DNA of 64,000 nucleotides from Nevskiaceae bacterium (GTDB lineage Bacteria; Pseudomonadota; Gammaproteobacteria; Nevskiales; Nevskiaceae), in NCBI GenBank assembly GCA_021731445.1, contig JAKFXK010000010.1, positions 21,218-85,217 on the forward strand. Reading direction: 5' to 3'. The stretch's first letter is position 1. The number at the start of each line of letters is the position of its first letter. The translations under genes were made by a program, and so were the position numbers. Shown here piece after piece: positions 39,860 to 48,730 of the stretch. The notes below the pieces were generated by a model. That model made no database searches and was not told the DNA's origin. It was given only the letters and a program-made list of their open reading frames with translations.

Positions 39860-41209
39860 TCACTTGGAATTGGGGGTATTTGGGGTGGAGCTGCCCGCCG
39901 TGGGCAGGGCGGTGCCGGTGAGCCGCTCGATCTCGGCACTGAACAGATGCGCGTGGCTTGCGGCCTCGATCAAGGCCCGCTGCACAGTGACGCGCTCGCG
40001 CTGGGCATCCACCCATTCGAGATAGCTGTAGCGGCCGCGCTGGTAGGCGTATTCGGTCTCCTTCAACGCTTCTTCCATCTCCGGCAACACCTTGTCGCGC
40101 AGCATCTCGGCCTCGGTGATGGAGTGCTTCAGCTCCTGCACCAGCTCGAAGAGCTTGGTCTCGGCCTTGAGCTTGGCGGCGGCCGCTTCGGTCTCGATGC
40201 CTTCGCGCAGCGCGCGCGCTTCGGCAATCGCGGGCTGGGCGGTGCGCGCGCCAAACAGCGGCACCGAGAACCCGGCGACGAAGGCCGCATCGCCATCCTC
40301 TTGCAGGCGACGGACACCGGCAGAGACGGTGATGTTGGTGCGCGTCTTGGACTCGGCCACACGCAGTTCCGCATCGCGCTGGCGGGCTTCGGTGGCAAAG
40401 CGGGTGAAGTCCGGGCTGTTGACGAGCTGGGCGCTCAGGGCTTGGTAATCGCCCACATCGGGTAGGCGAAATAGATCCGCCGTCACCGCGCCGAAGTCCG
40501 CCGTCGAAGCCCCCCACAAGGCGGCGAGCTTGATGCGCGAGGTGATCAGTTCGTGCTCGGCGTGTTCCTCTTCCACTTGGGCGCGGCTGAGCACGATGTT
40601 GGCGCGGTGCAGCTCCACCTCTGGCGACTTGGCGGCCACCACGCGGCGCCGCACCTCACTCACCGTGCGTTCGGCCAGCTTCGTGGCGAGCTGGGTGAGC
40701 TTGAGCTGCTCTTGATCCGAGGCGACGTGGATGAACTGGCGCGAGACCTCGGCCAGCACATCGAGTTGCGCGGCCTGGGCGCTGACGTCGATGCCGCCGA
40801 GGCCGAGACGTGCGGCTTCAATGCGCCGCGCGCGCTGGTCACCCAGCTCGATCACCTGCGAGAGCGCGAAGGTCGCCTCGGCGGCATCGAAGCCGCGCGT
40901 GCGGCCGGTGCCGAGTACGTTCTCCAGCTCGCTGTTGAACACCGGCGCGGGCTTGAGCGATGCGCCGTCAATCCGCGCTGACTGCGCCTTGAGCTGAAAG
41001 GCGAACTGCTTGAGATCGGGGTTGCCCGCCAGCGCGGCGCTGACGGCCTTGCTCAAGCTCAGCGGCGGCAGCGCGGCGATGGCTTGCAGTGCCGATTCGT
41101 CATGGACATGCGCAGCAGGCAGGGCAGCGGCAAAGGCGGTGGGCGCGAACAGCCCTGCGGCCATCGCCAGCCCGAAGTGGGACAGCGTGTGAGATACCAA
41201 TCGAGACAC
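39860..41209 (-). CDS. czcC: CzcC-type outer-membrane factor
   Basis: A 449-residue secreted protein with a signal peptide (LVSHTLSHFGLAMAAGLFAPTAFA). Helical repeats of TolC type are evident (LSLSKAVSAALAGNPDLKQFAFQLKAQSARIDGASLKPAPVFNSELENVLGTG; RGRYSYLEWVDAQRERVTVQRALIEAASHAHLFSAEIERLTG). The start is GTG 41209, supported by GGAGAG eight bases upstream; there is no good ATG. A 110-bp gap separates it from the preceding His-rich gene, so a separate promoter is possible. CzcC forms the outer-membrane duct of CzcCBA. Confidence 0.9.
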   Translation of the reverse strand: MSRLVSHTLSHFGLAMAAGLFAPTAFAAALPAAHVHDESALQAIAALPPLSLSKAVSAALAGNPDLKQFAFQLKAQSARIDGASLKPAPVFNSELENVLGTGRTRGFDAAEATFALSQVIELGDQRARRIEAARLGLGGIDVSAQAAQLDVLAEVSRQFIHVASDQEQLKLTQLATKLAERTVSEVRRRVVAAKSPEVELHRANIVLSRAQVEEEHAEHELITSRIKLAALWGASTADFGAVTADLFRLPDVGDYQALSAQLVNSPDFTRFATEARQRDAELRVAESKTRTNITVSAGVRRLQEDGDAAFVAGFSVPLFGARTAQPAIAEARALREGIETEAAAAKLKAETKLFELVQELKHSITEAEMLRDKVLPEMEEALKETEYAYQRGRYSYLEWVDAQRERVTVQRALIEAASHAHLFSAEIERLTGTALPTAGSSTPNTPNSK

Positions 41210-41319
41210 GGGGATTCTCTCCAACGACACCCCTCGCCAATGGCGAGCCGCGTATGCGGCGTGGAGGGTGTGATACCGCTTGCGCGGCAGGACGAAAGCC
41301 TGCCGCAACAGGGCAAGCG

Positions 41320-41811
41320 TCAGACGGCTGTGGAGTGCAGCCGAGGTGGCCCGTTGGCGGGCGGGTGCAGCGAGAAAGGATGTCGCCGGGGTGCGGGATC
41401 GGGGTCACGCGGGCGTGGCAGTGCGCGTGGCACACGCACCAGCAACAGGAGCGTGGCCAGCATCAGCAGGCCAAGCGGCAGCAGTTTCAGGGTGAGTTTC
41501 GAGAGTGCATCGCCGAGTGCGCTGACTTCGACATCGCCGTGGGCGTGATGCCCCGCCGCAGCGGCCTCGGCGGCATCATGATGCTCATCGTCGTGGATGC
41601 CCGCATCGGCGAAGTGCAGCTCGCTGGCGACCGGGTGAAACGCACTGCTCGACTCGCCGTGCAGGTGACGATGCACCCCCATGATCTGTGCAAACAGCAG
41701 CGCCCCGGCCATGAGGGCCAGAAGGAGATATTGCTTGGGCGGGGGGAATTTCACGAACTTGAGAATATCAGCAACCAGAAATGGTTCAGACGGGACAAAG
41801 TTGGCGGCCAC
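41320..41811 (-). CDS. His/Asp-rich membrane protein of metal cluster
   Basis: A 163-residue protein with two hydrophobic helices (QYLLLALMAGALLFAQIMGVH; LKLLPLGLLMLATLLLLVRV). They flank a periplasmic loop rich in His and Asp (HRHLHGESSSAFHPVASELHFADAGIHDDEHHDAAEAAAAGHHAHGD). The tail is Pro/Arg-rich. Proteins of this layout often sit next to czc genes and may bind metal ions before export. The ORF-track start is GTG 41811; GTG 41754 is an alternative. It lies 48 bp after the CDF gene. Confidence 0.65.
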   Translation of the reverse strand: MAANFVPSEPFLVADILKFVKFPPPKQYLLLALMAGALLFAQIMGVHRHLHGESSSAFHPVASELHFADAGIHDDEHHDAAEAAAAGHHAHGDVEVSALGDALSKLTLKLLPLGLLMLATLLLLVRVPRALPRPRDPDPAPRRHPFSLHPPANGPPRLHSTAV

Positions 41812-41859
41812 TGTCGAGCACGCTCTGGCTACTGCAACGCTGTCTGAAGTGGTCGGCGG

Positions 41860-42843
41860 TCATGCGGCAATGCCACCCGCAGCGAGAGCCTCAACGGCCG
41901 AGCCTGAGTTGATCTCAATGGTAATGTGAACCAATTCTTCGTGAATCGCCAACTGCTTGCGGAAGTAATGCGGTTCCACTGCCGCCCACGTGGAGAGACC
42001 GACGATGCAGGCGTACTGGTTCTTACCCACACGCCAGACATGCAGATCGTCGATGCGGGCCGCAATCGGGCTGGCGGCAATCACCTCACGGATTTCATCG
42101 ACGACCGGAGCCTGCATTTCCGCATCGAGCAAGACGCGGCCACTGTCGCGCAGCAGTCCTTTCGCCCATACCGCAACCAAGCCTGCACCGACGATTCCCA
42201 TCAAAGGGTCAAGCCAGCTTGCGCCCCAGATCATGCCGCCGATGAGCGCGACGATGGCCAGCACCGACGTGGCCGCATCTGCAATCACATGCAGGTAGGC
42301 CGAACGCAGGTTGAGGTCTTGATGATCGCCGCCGTGACGGTGCCCGTGTGCGTCACGGTGGTGGCCATGATCGTCGTCATGCTTGTGCCCACCGCGCAGT
42401 AGCCACGCACAGGCCAGGTTCACCGACAAGCCCACCACCGCGATGGCAATGGCCTCCTGATAGTGAATCGTGGTCGGCGTAATCAATCGCTGCACCGATT
42501 GCACCACCATGAGTGCGGCAATGCCCAGCAAAAGCAAGGCGCTGGTGTAGCTGGCCAGGATTTCGATCTTCCAGGTGCCGAAGGCAAAGCGTGAGTCCTG
42601 CGCCAAGCGTCTGGAAAAGGTGTAGGCCAGCACTGACAGGCCCAGCGCGAGCGTGTGCGAACTCATGTGCCAGCCATCCGCCAGCAGCGCCATCGAGTTG
42701 TAATACCAGCCGCCTGCAATCTCGATGACCATCATCAACGCGGTGAGCACCACGGCGCGGGCGGTATTCTTCTCCGCGAGCGGATTGCCTTCATTGAAGA
42801 CGTGCGAATGCGCATTTTCAGTTTGGGCGATTGAAGAGGTCAT
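41860..42843 (-). CDS. dmeF: DmeF-like Co/Ni cation-diffusion-facilitator exporter
   Basis: A 327-residue CDF transporter with six helices. The helix-2 metal site is SMALLADGWHMSSHTLALGLS and the helix-5 site is HVIADAATSVLA. A long His-rich loop (GGHKHDDDHGHHRDAHGHRHGGDHQD) lies between helices 4 and 5, and a cytosolic C-terminal domain follows. The HxxxD pairs and the loop fit the DmeF/Co-Ni type. ATG 42843 faces a CsoR/RcnR-family gene across a 60-bp region with an RcnR-type operator, the classic dmeRF arrangement. Confidence 0.88.
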   Translation of the reverse strand: MTSSIAQTENAHSHVFNEGNPLAEKNTARAVVLTALMMVIEIAGGWYYNSMALLADGWHMSSHTLALGLSVLAYTFSRRLAQDSRFAFGTWKIEILASYTSALLLLGIAALMVVQSVQRLITPTTIHYQEAIAIAVVGLSVNLACAWLLRGGHKHDDDHGHHRDAHGHRHGGDHQDLNLRSAYLHVIADAATSVLAIVALIGGMIWGASWLDPLMGIVGAGLVAVWAKGLLRDSGRVLLDAEMQAPVVDEIREVIAASPIAARIDDLHVWRVGKNQYACIVGLSTWAAVEPHYFRKQLAIHEELVHITIEINSGSAVEALAAGGIAA

Positions 42844-42862
42844 GTGATACTTGGCTTTCCGA

Positions 42863-42877
42863 TACTCACCCCCAGTA
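42863..42877. promoter_or_regulatory. RcnR/DmeR-type operator between dmeF and dmeR
   Basis: TACTCACCCCCAGTA (minus strand TACTGGGGGTGAGTA): TACT and AGTA arms around a G-tract, the layout of RcnR-family operators. It occupies the 60-bp divergent region, so one repressor could control both directions. Nickel or cobalt binding would release it. Confidence 0.85.
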
Positions 42878-42903
42878 TACATCGAGCAGCGAGATTCGAG
42901 GCA

Positions 42904-43179
42904 ATGCCCCACACGATCAAGGACAAAAAGCAGTTGCTGACCCGCGTCCGCCGCCTTCAAGGCCAAGCGACTGCGCTGGAGAAGGCGCTCGAAAAAGGCG
43001 AGGAGTGCGTGGCGATTCTTCAGCAGATTGCAGCCATTCGTGGTGCTGCGAACGGCCTGATGGCACAGGTGCTGGAAGGACACATCCGCGAGCATCTAGG
43101 TGCCGAGGATGTCCCGGCAGGACAGCGAAGTGCCGATGTGGAAGAGGTGGTGACGATCTTGCGTTCCTATCTGCGCTAG
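42904..43179 (+). CDS. dmeR: CsoR/RcnR-family metal-sensing repressor (DmeR-like)
   Basis: A 91-residue all-helical regulator: MPHTIKDKKQLLTRVRRLQGQATALEKALEKGEECVAILQQIAAIRGAANGLMAQVLEGHIREHL. The N-terminal His3, the Cys35-type ECVAILQQIAA motif and the later His-containing helix supply the metal ligands of the Ni/Co-sensing RcnR/DmeR branch. ATG 42904 begins the family N-terminus; the ORF-track TTG start would run through the operator. It is divergent from dmeF. The next gene, a small CDF-like transporter, follows after 12 bp. Confidence 0.9.
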   Translation: MPHTIKDKKQLLTRVRRLQGQATALEKALEKGEECVAILQQIAAIRGAANGLMAQVLEGHIREHLGAEDVPAGQRSADVEEVVTILRSYLR

Positions 43180-43191
43180 CAGGGCCAGAGA

Positions 43192-43791
43192 ATGAAAGAA
43201 AGCCTGAGCAAGCCCCTACGCAACATCGTCATCTTGGCGGCCACGCTCAACCTGGCCTACTTCGGCGTGGAGTTCACGGTCGCGCGCGCGATTGGCTCGG
43301 TCTCCCTGTTCGCCGACAGCGTAGATTTTCTCGAAGACACCGCGATCAACCTGCTCATCGTCTTGGCCTTGGGATGGAGCGTGGCGCGCCGCGCGCGGGT
43401 CGGGATGGCACTCGCGGCGTTGTTGCTGGTGCCGGGACTGGCAACCCTGTGGACAGCCTGGGCGAAGTTCAATATGCCGTTGCCGCCAGCGCCTCTGGCG
43501 CTCACTGTGACGGGCATCGGCGCACTGCTCGTGAATCTGACTTGCGCCTTCCTGCTCGCCCGATTTCGCAGTGATAGCGGCAGCCTGACCAAGGCTGCGT
43601 TCCTATCGGCACGCAACGATGCTCTGGCGAATGTCGCCATCATTGGTGCCGGCCTGGTGACTGCCTATACCTTCTCCGGCTGGCCCGACCTGGTCGTGGG
43701 TCTAGGCATTGCCGCGATGAACGCTGACGCCGCGAAAGAAGTCTGGGAGGCAGCGCGCGCGGAACAGCAAGCATCGACGGCTCGATCTTGA
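43192..43791 (+). CDS. CDF-like cation transporter lacking C-terminal domain
   Basis: A 199-residue membrane protein with six helices. The CDF metal sites are recognisable: SVSLFADSVDFLEDTAINLLI (helix 2) and LSARNDALANVAIIGAGLVT (helix 5). The protein ends shortly after helix 6, so the cytosolic CDF regulatory domain is missing. This short form exists as a separate family, so it need not be a truncation. It is co-transcribed with dmeR. Confidence 0.8.
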   Translation: MKESLSKPLRNIVILAATLNLAYFGVEFTVARAIGSVSLFADSVDFLEDTAINLLIVLALGWSVARRARVGMALAALLLVPGLATLWTAWAKFNMPLPPAPLALTVTGIGALLVNLTCAFLLARFRSDSGSLTKAAFLSARNDALANVAIIGAGLVTAYTFSGWPDLVVGLGIAAMNADAAKEVWEAARAEQQASTARS

Positions 43792-43865
43792 GTTTGATCG
43801 CGACGCTGGGCGTAGCCACGATTGCGGTGGGGTGCGGCATCGTCATTGCTGGAACGATGCGGTAA
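43788..43865 (+). CDS. Candidate 25-residue hydrophobic microprotein
   Basis: TTG 43788 overlaps the previous stop (TTGA) and opens a 25-codon frame: (M)SLIATLGVATIAVGCGIVIAGTMR. It reads as one transmembrane helix and would be translationally coupled to the CDF-like gene. There is no ATG and no other evidence, so it may be chance. Confidence 0.25.
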   Translation: MSLIATLGVATIAVGCGIVIAGTMR

Positions 43866-43872
43866 GAGCCCT

Positions 43873-44244
43873 TTACGTCATGCGCCTATTGAGCGATCCG
43901 CTGTGCTTTTGCCCGCATTCCGCAAGCTGACGAAGCTGTTTCGCAAGCCGTTCGGACCCTGGCACCTCAATGAATGAATCCTTGCCAGTCATTAGCAGCT
44001 GGATGGTTTGCCGACGGCCGGGGCTGCTGGTCGAGAACTCCAGGATTAGTCCGGAGATCTTGCGGCGTGAAACCGTCAAGCTGATTGCAGCTCCTTGTCC
44101 ATTTTCCCCTTCATATTCGCCACAGCGGCCAGCCGCTCTCAGCAGTTGCCCGAGTGCGACACCCGATGTTCTGACGTGACGGATGAGTTCCCGCACCGGG
44201 TCTTTCCCGCCGCGTGAAGGTGATGAGGGCTTTGACTTTGGCAC
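43873..44244 (-). CDS. Hypothetical protein
   Basis: A 123-residue basic protein with an N-terminal Ser/Lys-rich stretch and a segment RKISGLILEFSTSSPGRRQTIQLLMTGKDSFIEVPGSERLAKQLRQLAECGQ that looks like a small alpha/beta fold. No family is recognised. It is the last of four minus-strand genes (43873-45333) with short gaps or overlaps, likely one operon. Confidence 0.5.
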   Translation of the reverse strand: MPKSKPSSPSRGGKDPVRELIRHVRTSGVALGQLLRAAGRCGEYEGENGQGAAISLTVSRRKISGLILEFSTSSPGRRQTIQLLMTGKDSFIEVPGSERLAKQLRQLAECGQKHSGSLNRRMT

Positions 44245-44252
44245 GAGAGTAT

Positions 44253-44498
44253 TCAGCTTCTGCTTGTGCCTCGGTCTAACAGCGTGAAAGTGCCCATCTG
44301 GGACAGCAGACTGCCTTTGTGATCGCTCAGTCCATCGTTGGCCAAATGGTCGAAGTCAACCATGTCTTGATAGCTCGCCGCAGCAAAGCGCGATACCAGC
44401 AAGCCTAGCCTGCGCCCGAGCGCTGCTTTATCTTCTTCAGCGGTATCTGCGGGGCCTGGCATCTGGGTCTCATCGATTTCAGGCATTGGGAGGCTCAT
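44253..44498 (-). CDS. Small hypothetical protein
   Basis: An 81-residue acidic protein (SLPMPEIDETQMPGPADTAEEDKAALGRRLGLLVSRFAAASYQDMVDFDHLA). ATG 44498 overlaps the upstream stop as ATGA, which decides the start over the ORF-track TTG or ATG further up. No family is recognised. It is 8 bp from the next gene. Confidence 0.5.
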   Translation of the reverse strand: MSLPMPEIDETQMPGPADTAEEDKAALGRRLGLLVSRFAAASYQDMVDFDHLANDGLSDHKGSLLSQMGTFTLLDRGTSRS

Positions 44499-44908
44499 GA
44501 TTGATTGAGGTGGTAGGTGCTGGCGTAGAAGAAGTTGCCGATGACTTGTGTAGGATCGGCAATCACCGCTCGAATGGCCTCTGGGACCAGTGACATGGCG
44601 TTGGGTGGAAGCAGTAGTCGTGGCCATAACTCAGCGCCACTGGCGTAGTAAGTGCCGAAGTGTTCAGTGACTAGTTCCGTCAATCGAGCGGCGCTGTGGG
44701 CATGGCCCATGACGATCCCAATCGTTTGCCCCTCCCCAGTCGCAAAGTAGTCGAATGTGGCGGTGAAAAATGTGGGGTAGTCGAACCCACCGGCCTCGAT
44801 GAGTGAAACGAATCCAAACTCTTCCTGCCGCCGACGCTCCGTGGATTCGATGATGTCAGACAGTGGGTAAGACTCGACTGTCGCTGCCTTATCAAGTGAT
44901 TTCTTCAT
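44495..44908 (-). CDS. Hypothetical protein
   Basis: A 137-residue protein, mostly alpha/beta in appearance (EEFGFVSLIEAGGFDYPTFFTATFDYFATGEGQTIGIVMGHAHSAARLTELVTEHFGTYYASGAELWPRLLLPP). No signal peptide or membrane helix is seen and no family is recognised. It is coupled to the 81-residue gene by ATGA and sits 2 bp after the upstream gene. Confidence 0.55.
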   Translation of the reverse strand: MKKSLDKAATVESYPLSDIIESTERRRQEEFGFVSLIEAGGFDYPTFFTATFDYFATGEGQTIGIVMGHAHSAARLTELVTEHFGTYYASGAELWPRLLLPPNAMSLVPEAIRAVIADPTQVIGNFFYASTYHLNQS

Positions 44909-44910
44909 GT

Positions 44911-45333
44911 TTAAGCCCTTCCTTTTCGTTGCCGATAGGTTTGCGCATGGGTGCCTAAAAAAGCGGTCATGGCTTCGCGGTACTGGAGGACTTCCGGTGG
45001 AATCGTGAGCGACAACTCACGCGCGATGGCGACCGCGTACTTCAGCTGCTTTTCGGTGGGTGGAATGATCTGATGGTCCATCAGTGTGCAAAGCGCATCC
45101 GTGATCCGTCTGGCCAGATCAGCTCTTTGCGATCCTGGCGCGATGGCAACCGACATCAAATCGACCAGACGCTCCTCAGCCACGGCATCCAATGCCAGTG
45201 GTAACACCAGATCGTGGTCGCCATAAACGAGTTGGAAGGACACGTACACCCCGCGTTCATCATCTTCATGAGTTCTATGAACGTCCGCATTCCTGTAGCT
45301 CCTCGGCACCTCGGACTGTCCGCTAGCGCGCAT
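44911..45333 (-). CDS. Hypothetical protein
   Basis: A 140-residue protein. The C-terminal part PTEKQLKYAVAIARELSLTIPPEVLQYREAMTAFLGTHAQTYRQRKG looks like a small helical domain often found at ends of phage or plasmid proteins. No family is assigned. ATG 45333 is used; the ORF-track start is the preceding TTG. It is the first gene of the four-gene unit, divergent from the XRE gene across a region with an inverted repeat. Confidence 0.5.
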   Translation of the reverse strand: MRASGQSEVPRSYRNADVHRTHEDDERGVYVSFQLVYGDHDLVLPLALDAVAEERLVDLMSVAIAPGSQRADLARRITDALCTLMDHQIIPPTEKQLKYAVAIARELSLTIPPEVLQYREAMTAFLGTHAQTYRQRKGRA

Positions 45334-45390
45334 CAAGAAGCCGTAGCACCCAGGTAGCGCCGGCGAGTGGATTATATGGATCAGGCACCC

Positions 45391-45407
45391 ACTTAGGAAC
45401 TCTAAGT
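45391..45407. repeat. Inverted repeat, candidate XRE operator
   Basis: ACTTAG-GAACT-CTAAGT, perfect six-base arms with a five-base spacer, in the 130-bp divergent region between the unknown operon (45333) and the XRE gene (45464). Dyads of this size suit a small HTH dimer. Confidence 0.5.
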
Positions 45408-45463
45408 ATCTGGGGCGGTGCCGAAAATCGAAGCTGTGGGCTGATCTAGCTCGGCGGCACGGT

Positions 45464-45799
45464 GTGGCAACCCTCGATAAAACTCTGAATCCGATCCCCA
45501 GACGCCTAAACGAGGCAATGGCGCGCGTGGGCGTCTCTCAGAAGGTTCTTGGGGTTAAGTGCGGCATTGACCCATCGGTAGCCAGCTCCAGGATCAACCA
45601 TTACTGCACGGGGCGGCACGTGCCCAACTACACGCTGCTGCTGAAAATAGCCGTGGTTCTGAAAGTGCCAGTCGCATTCTTCTACACCCCAGATAACGAG
45701 TTGGCCCGGTTGCTGACCAGCTACCAGCTGCTCCCAGTCCGTGCACGAAAGGAACTGGTGAGGAAGTCAGAGCAACTGCTCAGCGGCATCAGCGACTAG
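45464..45799 (+). CDS. XRE-family helix-turn-helix regulator
   Basis: A 111-residue protein with an HTH_XRE domain: RRLNEAMARVGVSQKVLGVKCGIDPSVASSRINHYCTGRHVPNYTLLLKIAVVLKVPVAFFYTPDNELA. GTG 45464 is the annotated start and no nearby ATG precedes the domain. It may bind the inverted repeat 57 bp upstream. Its stop is 3 bp from the convergent transposase stop, so it could be a passenger of the Tn3-type element or a flanking gene. Confidence 0.75.
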   Translation: MATLDKTLNPIPRRLNEAMARVGVSQKVLGVKCGIDPSVASSRINHYCTGRHVPNYTLLLKIAVVLKVPVAFFYTPDNELARLLTSYQLLPVRARKELVRKSEQLLSGISD

Positions 45800-45802
45800 C
45801 GA

Positions 45803-48730
45803 TCAGTTAGACCGGACGATCTGAAGCCGGGGTACGCCGTCGATGATGAGTAGCTGACGATACCGGTCGATCTGGAACCGAAACGTGCCTCGGAAGTTGA
45901 CGCCGGCATACCGGACAGGGCTGATGTGCCTCAGTATCTCTTTGCTGAGCACCACGCCCTTTTTCTCCAGGGAGGCAACAGCATCTTGTATTCGACTGGC
46001 CTGCCATCCGATCACAAGATTGGACAGGAAGGTTAGGGCGCCGGAGATTGCAACAACCTCGTCAGGACGCCGGCCCCGATCGTGGCGTACGGCACCCAAA
46101 TGAATGGCATGCTGAAGGGTGTGTACATGCTCACCCCGGTTTAATAGCCTAGTGATCTCGCGACGGAACTCAGGTTTGGTGAAGTAATCGCAGAGGTAAA
46201 TCGTGCGCAACAGTCGTCCCAGCTGCTGTCCAGCACGGTGGATCGGATCACCTTGAGCAGCAGACCCAAACCGTTGCATCCCCGTCACCGCACTGAGCGT
46301 GCCGTTACTCATCGAAGCCATTACGCGCACCAGATCGTCCCAGTGCTTCCGCACATGTTCGAGATTGAGGGTCGAGTCAACGACTTCCTTGATTCCTTCA
46401 GGAACGGCCATGCCACGAGGCACTGTCAAACGGCGCTCACGCAAATTGCGAAGGCGGGGGCAAAGATCGAATCCCAACCCGTGTGAAAAAGCCATTGCCA
46501 CATCGGTGTAGCCGTGGGTATCGACAGCCAGTCGATCAATGTTCAATTCGGTTTGGCGAATCACGCCTTCAATAGCCACACCAGGTTGGCGCTCGCCGAG
46601 CACGATCGGCTGGTGATAAATGATCGGCCAGCGGTCCGATACATGGGTGTACATACCCACGGAAGGCGTCTGGCGCCGAGGGTCAAGGCGCGCATTCCAG
46701 AGATGCTTGGATGTAGTCAGGCTCATCATGTCGGAGGACGCCGACTTGCCATCACCCCACATTGCGACGATCGGCAGTTGATTGATGAACTCCAGCACCA
46801 TCGCATTGCCTTTATTGATGGCGTTGTCGAACTCCAGCCCCTTCATCGCGCCTGCAACATCCTCTGGACTCAGCTCCGACATCATCATCGCCACACCAGA
46901 CGCCGTCATATCGGTGCCCAAGCCCAATATCCCGGCATACCCCAGCAGCAATTCCCGGTCATTCTTCGGCAGACGACCTTGTAGCGCCTTTGTAAAACGG
47001 GTTTTCACGTCCATTTCCAGCATGAGGTCTGGAAGCTGGATGCTGCCGATCTCTTGGTCGATCATGGCGCGTGCATTGGCGACTTCGGGGGGCTCGCCCT
47101 CAGCTTCCAGACGATCGAGGCTGATGTCGTTCTCATTGATTTCCAACTCGCCACGGCTGAGTGCGGCGGCGACAGCTTTGATTCCAACCTCAGCCGCCTT
47201 GATGAGGGGTGCAAGGTAGTCATCCACATTGGCAGGCAAGCGCAGCAGACCATAGTGACGGCGCTTGTGCTTCTCCCACTCGGCAGTGGGAATCAATAAA
47301 TGGTCGCGGTCCCGGAAAGTGTTGCTGTAATCCAGCCAACAACTGCCACTGCGGAAGCTCTTTCTCAGATTGAGTAATGTCTCTGCTTCAAACGCACGAA
47401 ATGCACGCTCTCGGTCCTTTTGCTCGTCAATCAGCGAGTTCCATGCTTTTCCATGACCCTTCAAATGATCTGGCAGGGCGGTATTGCTGTTTTCATAAAG
47501 CCCGCGAAGCGCAGTCAGTCCTGAAAGCCCCTTGTCATCTTCATTGCCCTTGATATCCAGCTTGGCAAGACGTTTCAGCAGCGGACGAATGGATTTGTTT
47601 TGATTTTGGTCAACCAATTCCGAGCGTACCGCCGCCAGCCTGCTGGGAAATACCGTTTCGCCGAATGTTTTCTGTAGCTCCAGAATCTTCGTGCGTAGTG
47701 CATCAGGCTCGACTTTCTCGTCATTGGCCATGTCGAAGATATTGGTCAGCACCCCGCGATAACTGACGATGGTGGTTGCGTCGCCTTTTTTGACGTTCGC
47801 AAGCGCGCGGCTGCAAATATCCGATGTCATTTTTCCTGTGAGCTGGATAGCCATGTCAGAGGTCTGGCTCAGGCTCACCTTGAGGAATGAAACCAGTTGC
47901 AGGATTTGCGATACCGGCTTCAACCGCTTGAAGCTCCTCGGGCTGCGCTGTTGCATCAACCTGGCGTAGTCCTGGAGCCGCTGTAAGGAAACGCCGGGTA
48001 GCTCGATCGCAGCGATTCCAAGGCCGGTCAAGAAGTCGATCTTCTCGAATATCGCAGCCATATTTTTCGGTGAGCGTTTCTTAGGTGCGCTTTGCAACCA
48101 CTCCAGAGTGGTCCGCCCATCCTTGCGGTTGACCATCAGGGCGTCCATCCATGCCTGACGTTGCTCGGCCGTAGTGGCTTTGCAGATGGCGACGTAAACG
48201 TTTTCCTCGGTATCAATCGAGGCCCGAACACAGATACCGCGAATCGTAGATAGGCTGGGGATCAGGAGCTTGCGATCTACAAGCCATCTACAGGCGATAT
48301 CCATGAGTCGATTGGTATCGCTAGTACCTTTGCTGGCCTCTCGCATTGCCGCCAACAGCATCGCTTCTTGCCGTTTGGTATGTCCCGCGATACCAAGGTG
48401 GGTCATCGACCACGCTTGATGCTTTAGGCGGGTGTTTTCACGTTTGTAGAGCGCACGCAACGAAGCAATAGAGGGCGCGACAAGGCCAAGTTGGTCGCCG
48501 ACAAACTTCAGTAGGGGGCGCGGCAGCGTGTTGAACGAGTTGAGCCGTCCGCCAGATAGCCGAATGAAGCAGAGTTGTATGGCAACGGGGATTCTGAACT
48601 GCTTGTTGAAAGCCCCCGCGATCGCCTGAATGTCTTTGGGCGACAGGGCAAAAAAGTCTTCCAGCTCTGACTGGGTCAGTTCTTCAGGGAGTTCTTCAAT
48701 CCCTAAAAATCGCTCTTTCCATTGCGACAT
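45803..48730 (-). CDS. tnpA: Tn3-family transposase TnpA
   Basis: A 975-residue transposase, the normal Tn3 TnpA size. The N-terminal DNA-binding part (RFLGIEELPEELTQSELEDFFALSPKDIQAI) is followed by the DDE catalytic domain: LPIVAMWGDGKSASSDMM (first Asp), ELNIDRLAVDTHGYTDVAMAFSHGLGFDLCPRLRNLRERRL (second Asp), and the late region LNRGEHVHTLQHAIHLGAVRHDRGRRPDE (Glu). It is full length. No resolvase was found and no 38-bp terminal inverted repeat could be identified by eye. The gene looks intact and is more AT-rich than the metal operon. Confidence 0.92.
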   Translation of the reverse strand: MSQWKERFLGIEELPEELTQSELEDFFALSPKDIQAIAGAFNKQFRIPVAIQLCFIRLSGGRLNSFNTLPRPLLKFVGDQLGLVAPSIASLRALYKRENTRLKHQAWSMTHLGIAGHTKRQEAMLLAAMREASKGTSDTNRLMDIACRWLVDRKLLIPSLSTIRGICVRASIDTEENVYVAICKATTAEQRQAWMDALMVNRKDGRTTLEWLQSAPKKRSPKNMAAIFEKIDFLTGLGIAAIELPGVSLQRLQDYARLMQQRSPRSFKRLKPVSQILQLVSFLKVSLSQTSDMAIQLTGKMTSDICSRALANVKKGDATTIVSYRGVLTNIFDMANDEKVEPDALRTKILELQKTFGETVFPSRLAAVRSELVDQNQNKSIRPLLKRLAKLDIKGNEDDKGLSGLTALRGLYENSNTALPDHLKGHGKAWNSLIDEQKDRERAFRAFEAETLLNLRKSFRSGSCWLDYSNTFRDRDHLLIPTAEWEKHKRRHYGLLRLPANVDDYLAPLIKAAEVGIKAVAAALSRGELEINENDISLDRLEAEGEPPEVANARAMIDQEIGSIQLPDLMLEMDVKTRFTKALQGRLPKNDRELLLGYAGILGLGTDMTASGVAMMMSELSPEDVAGAMKGLEFDNAINKGNAMVLEFINQLPIVAMWGDGKSASSDMMSLTTSKHLWNARLDPRRQTPSVGMYTHVSDRWPIIYHQPIVLGERQPGVAIEGVIRQTELNIDRLAVDTHGYTDVAMAFSHGLGFDLCPRLRNLRERRLTVPRGMAVPEGIKEVVDSTLNLEHVRKHWDDLVRVMASMSNGTLSAVTGMQRFGSAAQGDPIHRAGQQLGRLLRTIYLCDYFTKPEFRREITRLLNRGEHVHTLQHAIHLGAVRHDRGRRPDEVVAISGALTFLSNLVIGWQASRIQDAVASLEKKGVVLSKEILRHISPVRYAGVNFRGTFRFQIDRYRQLLIIDGVPRLQIVRSN

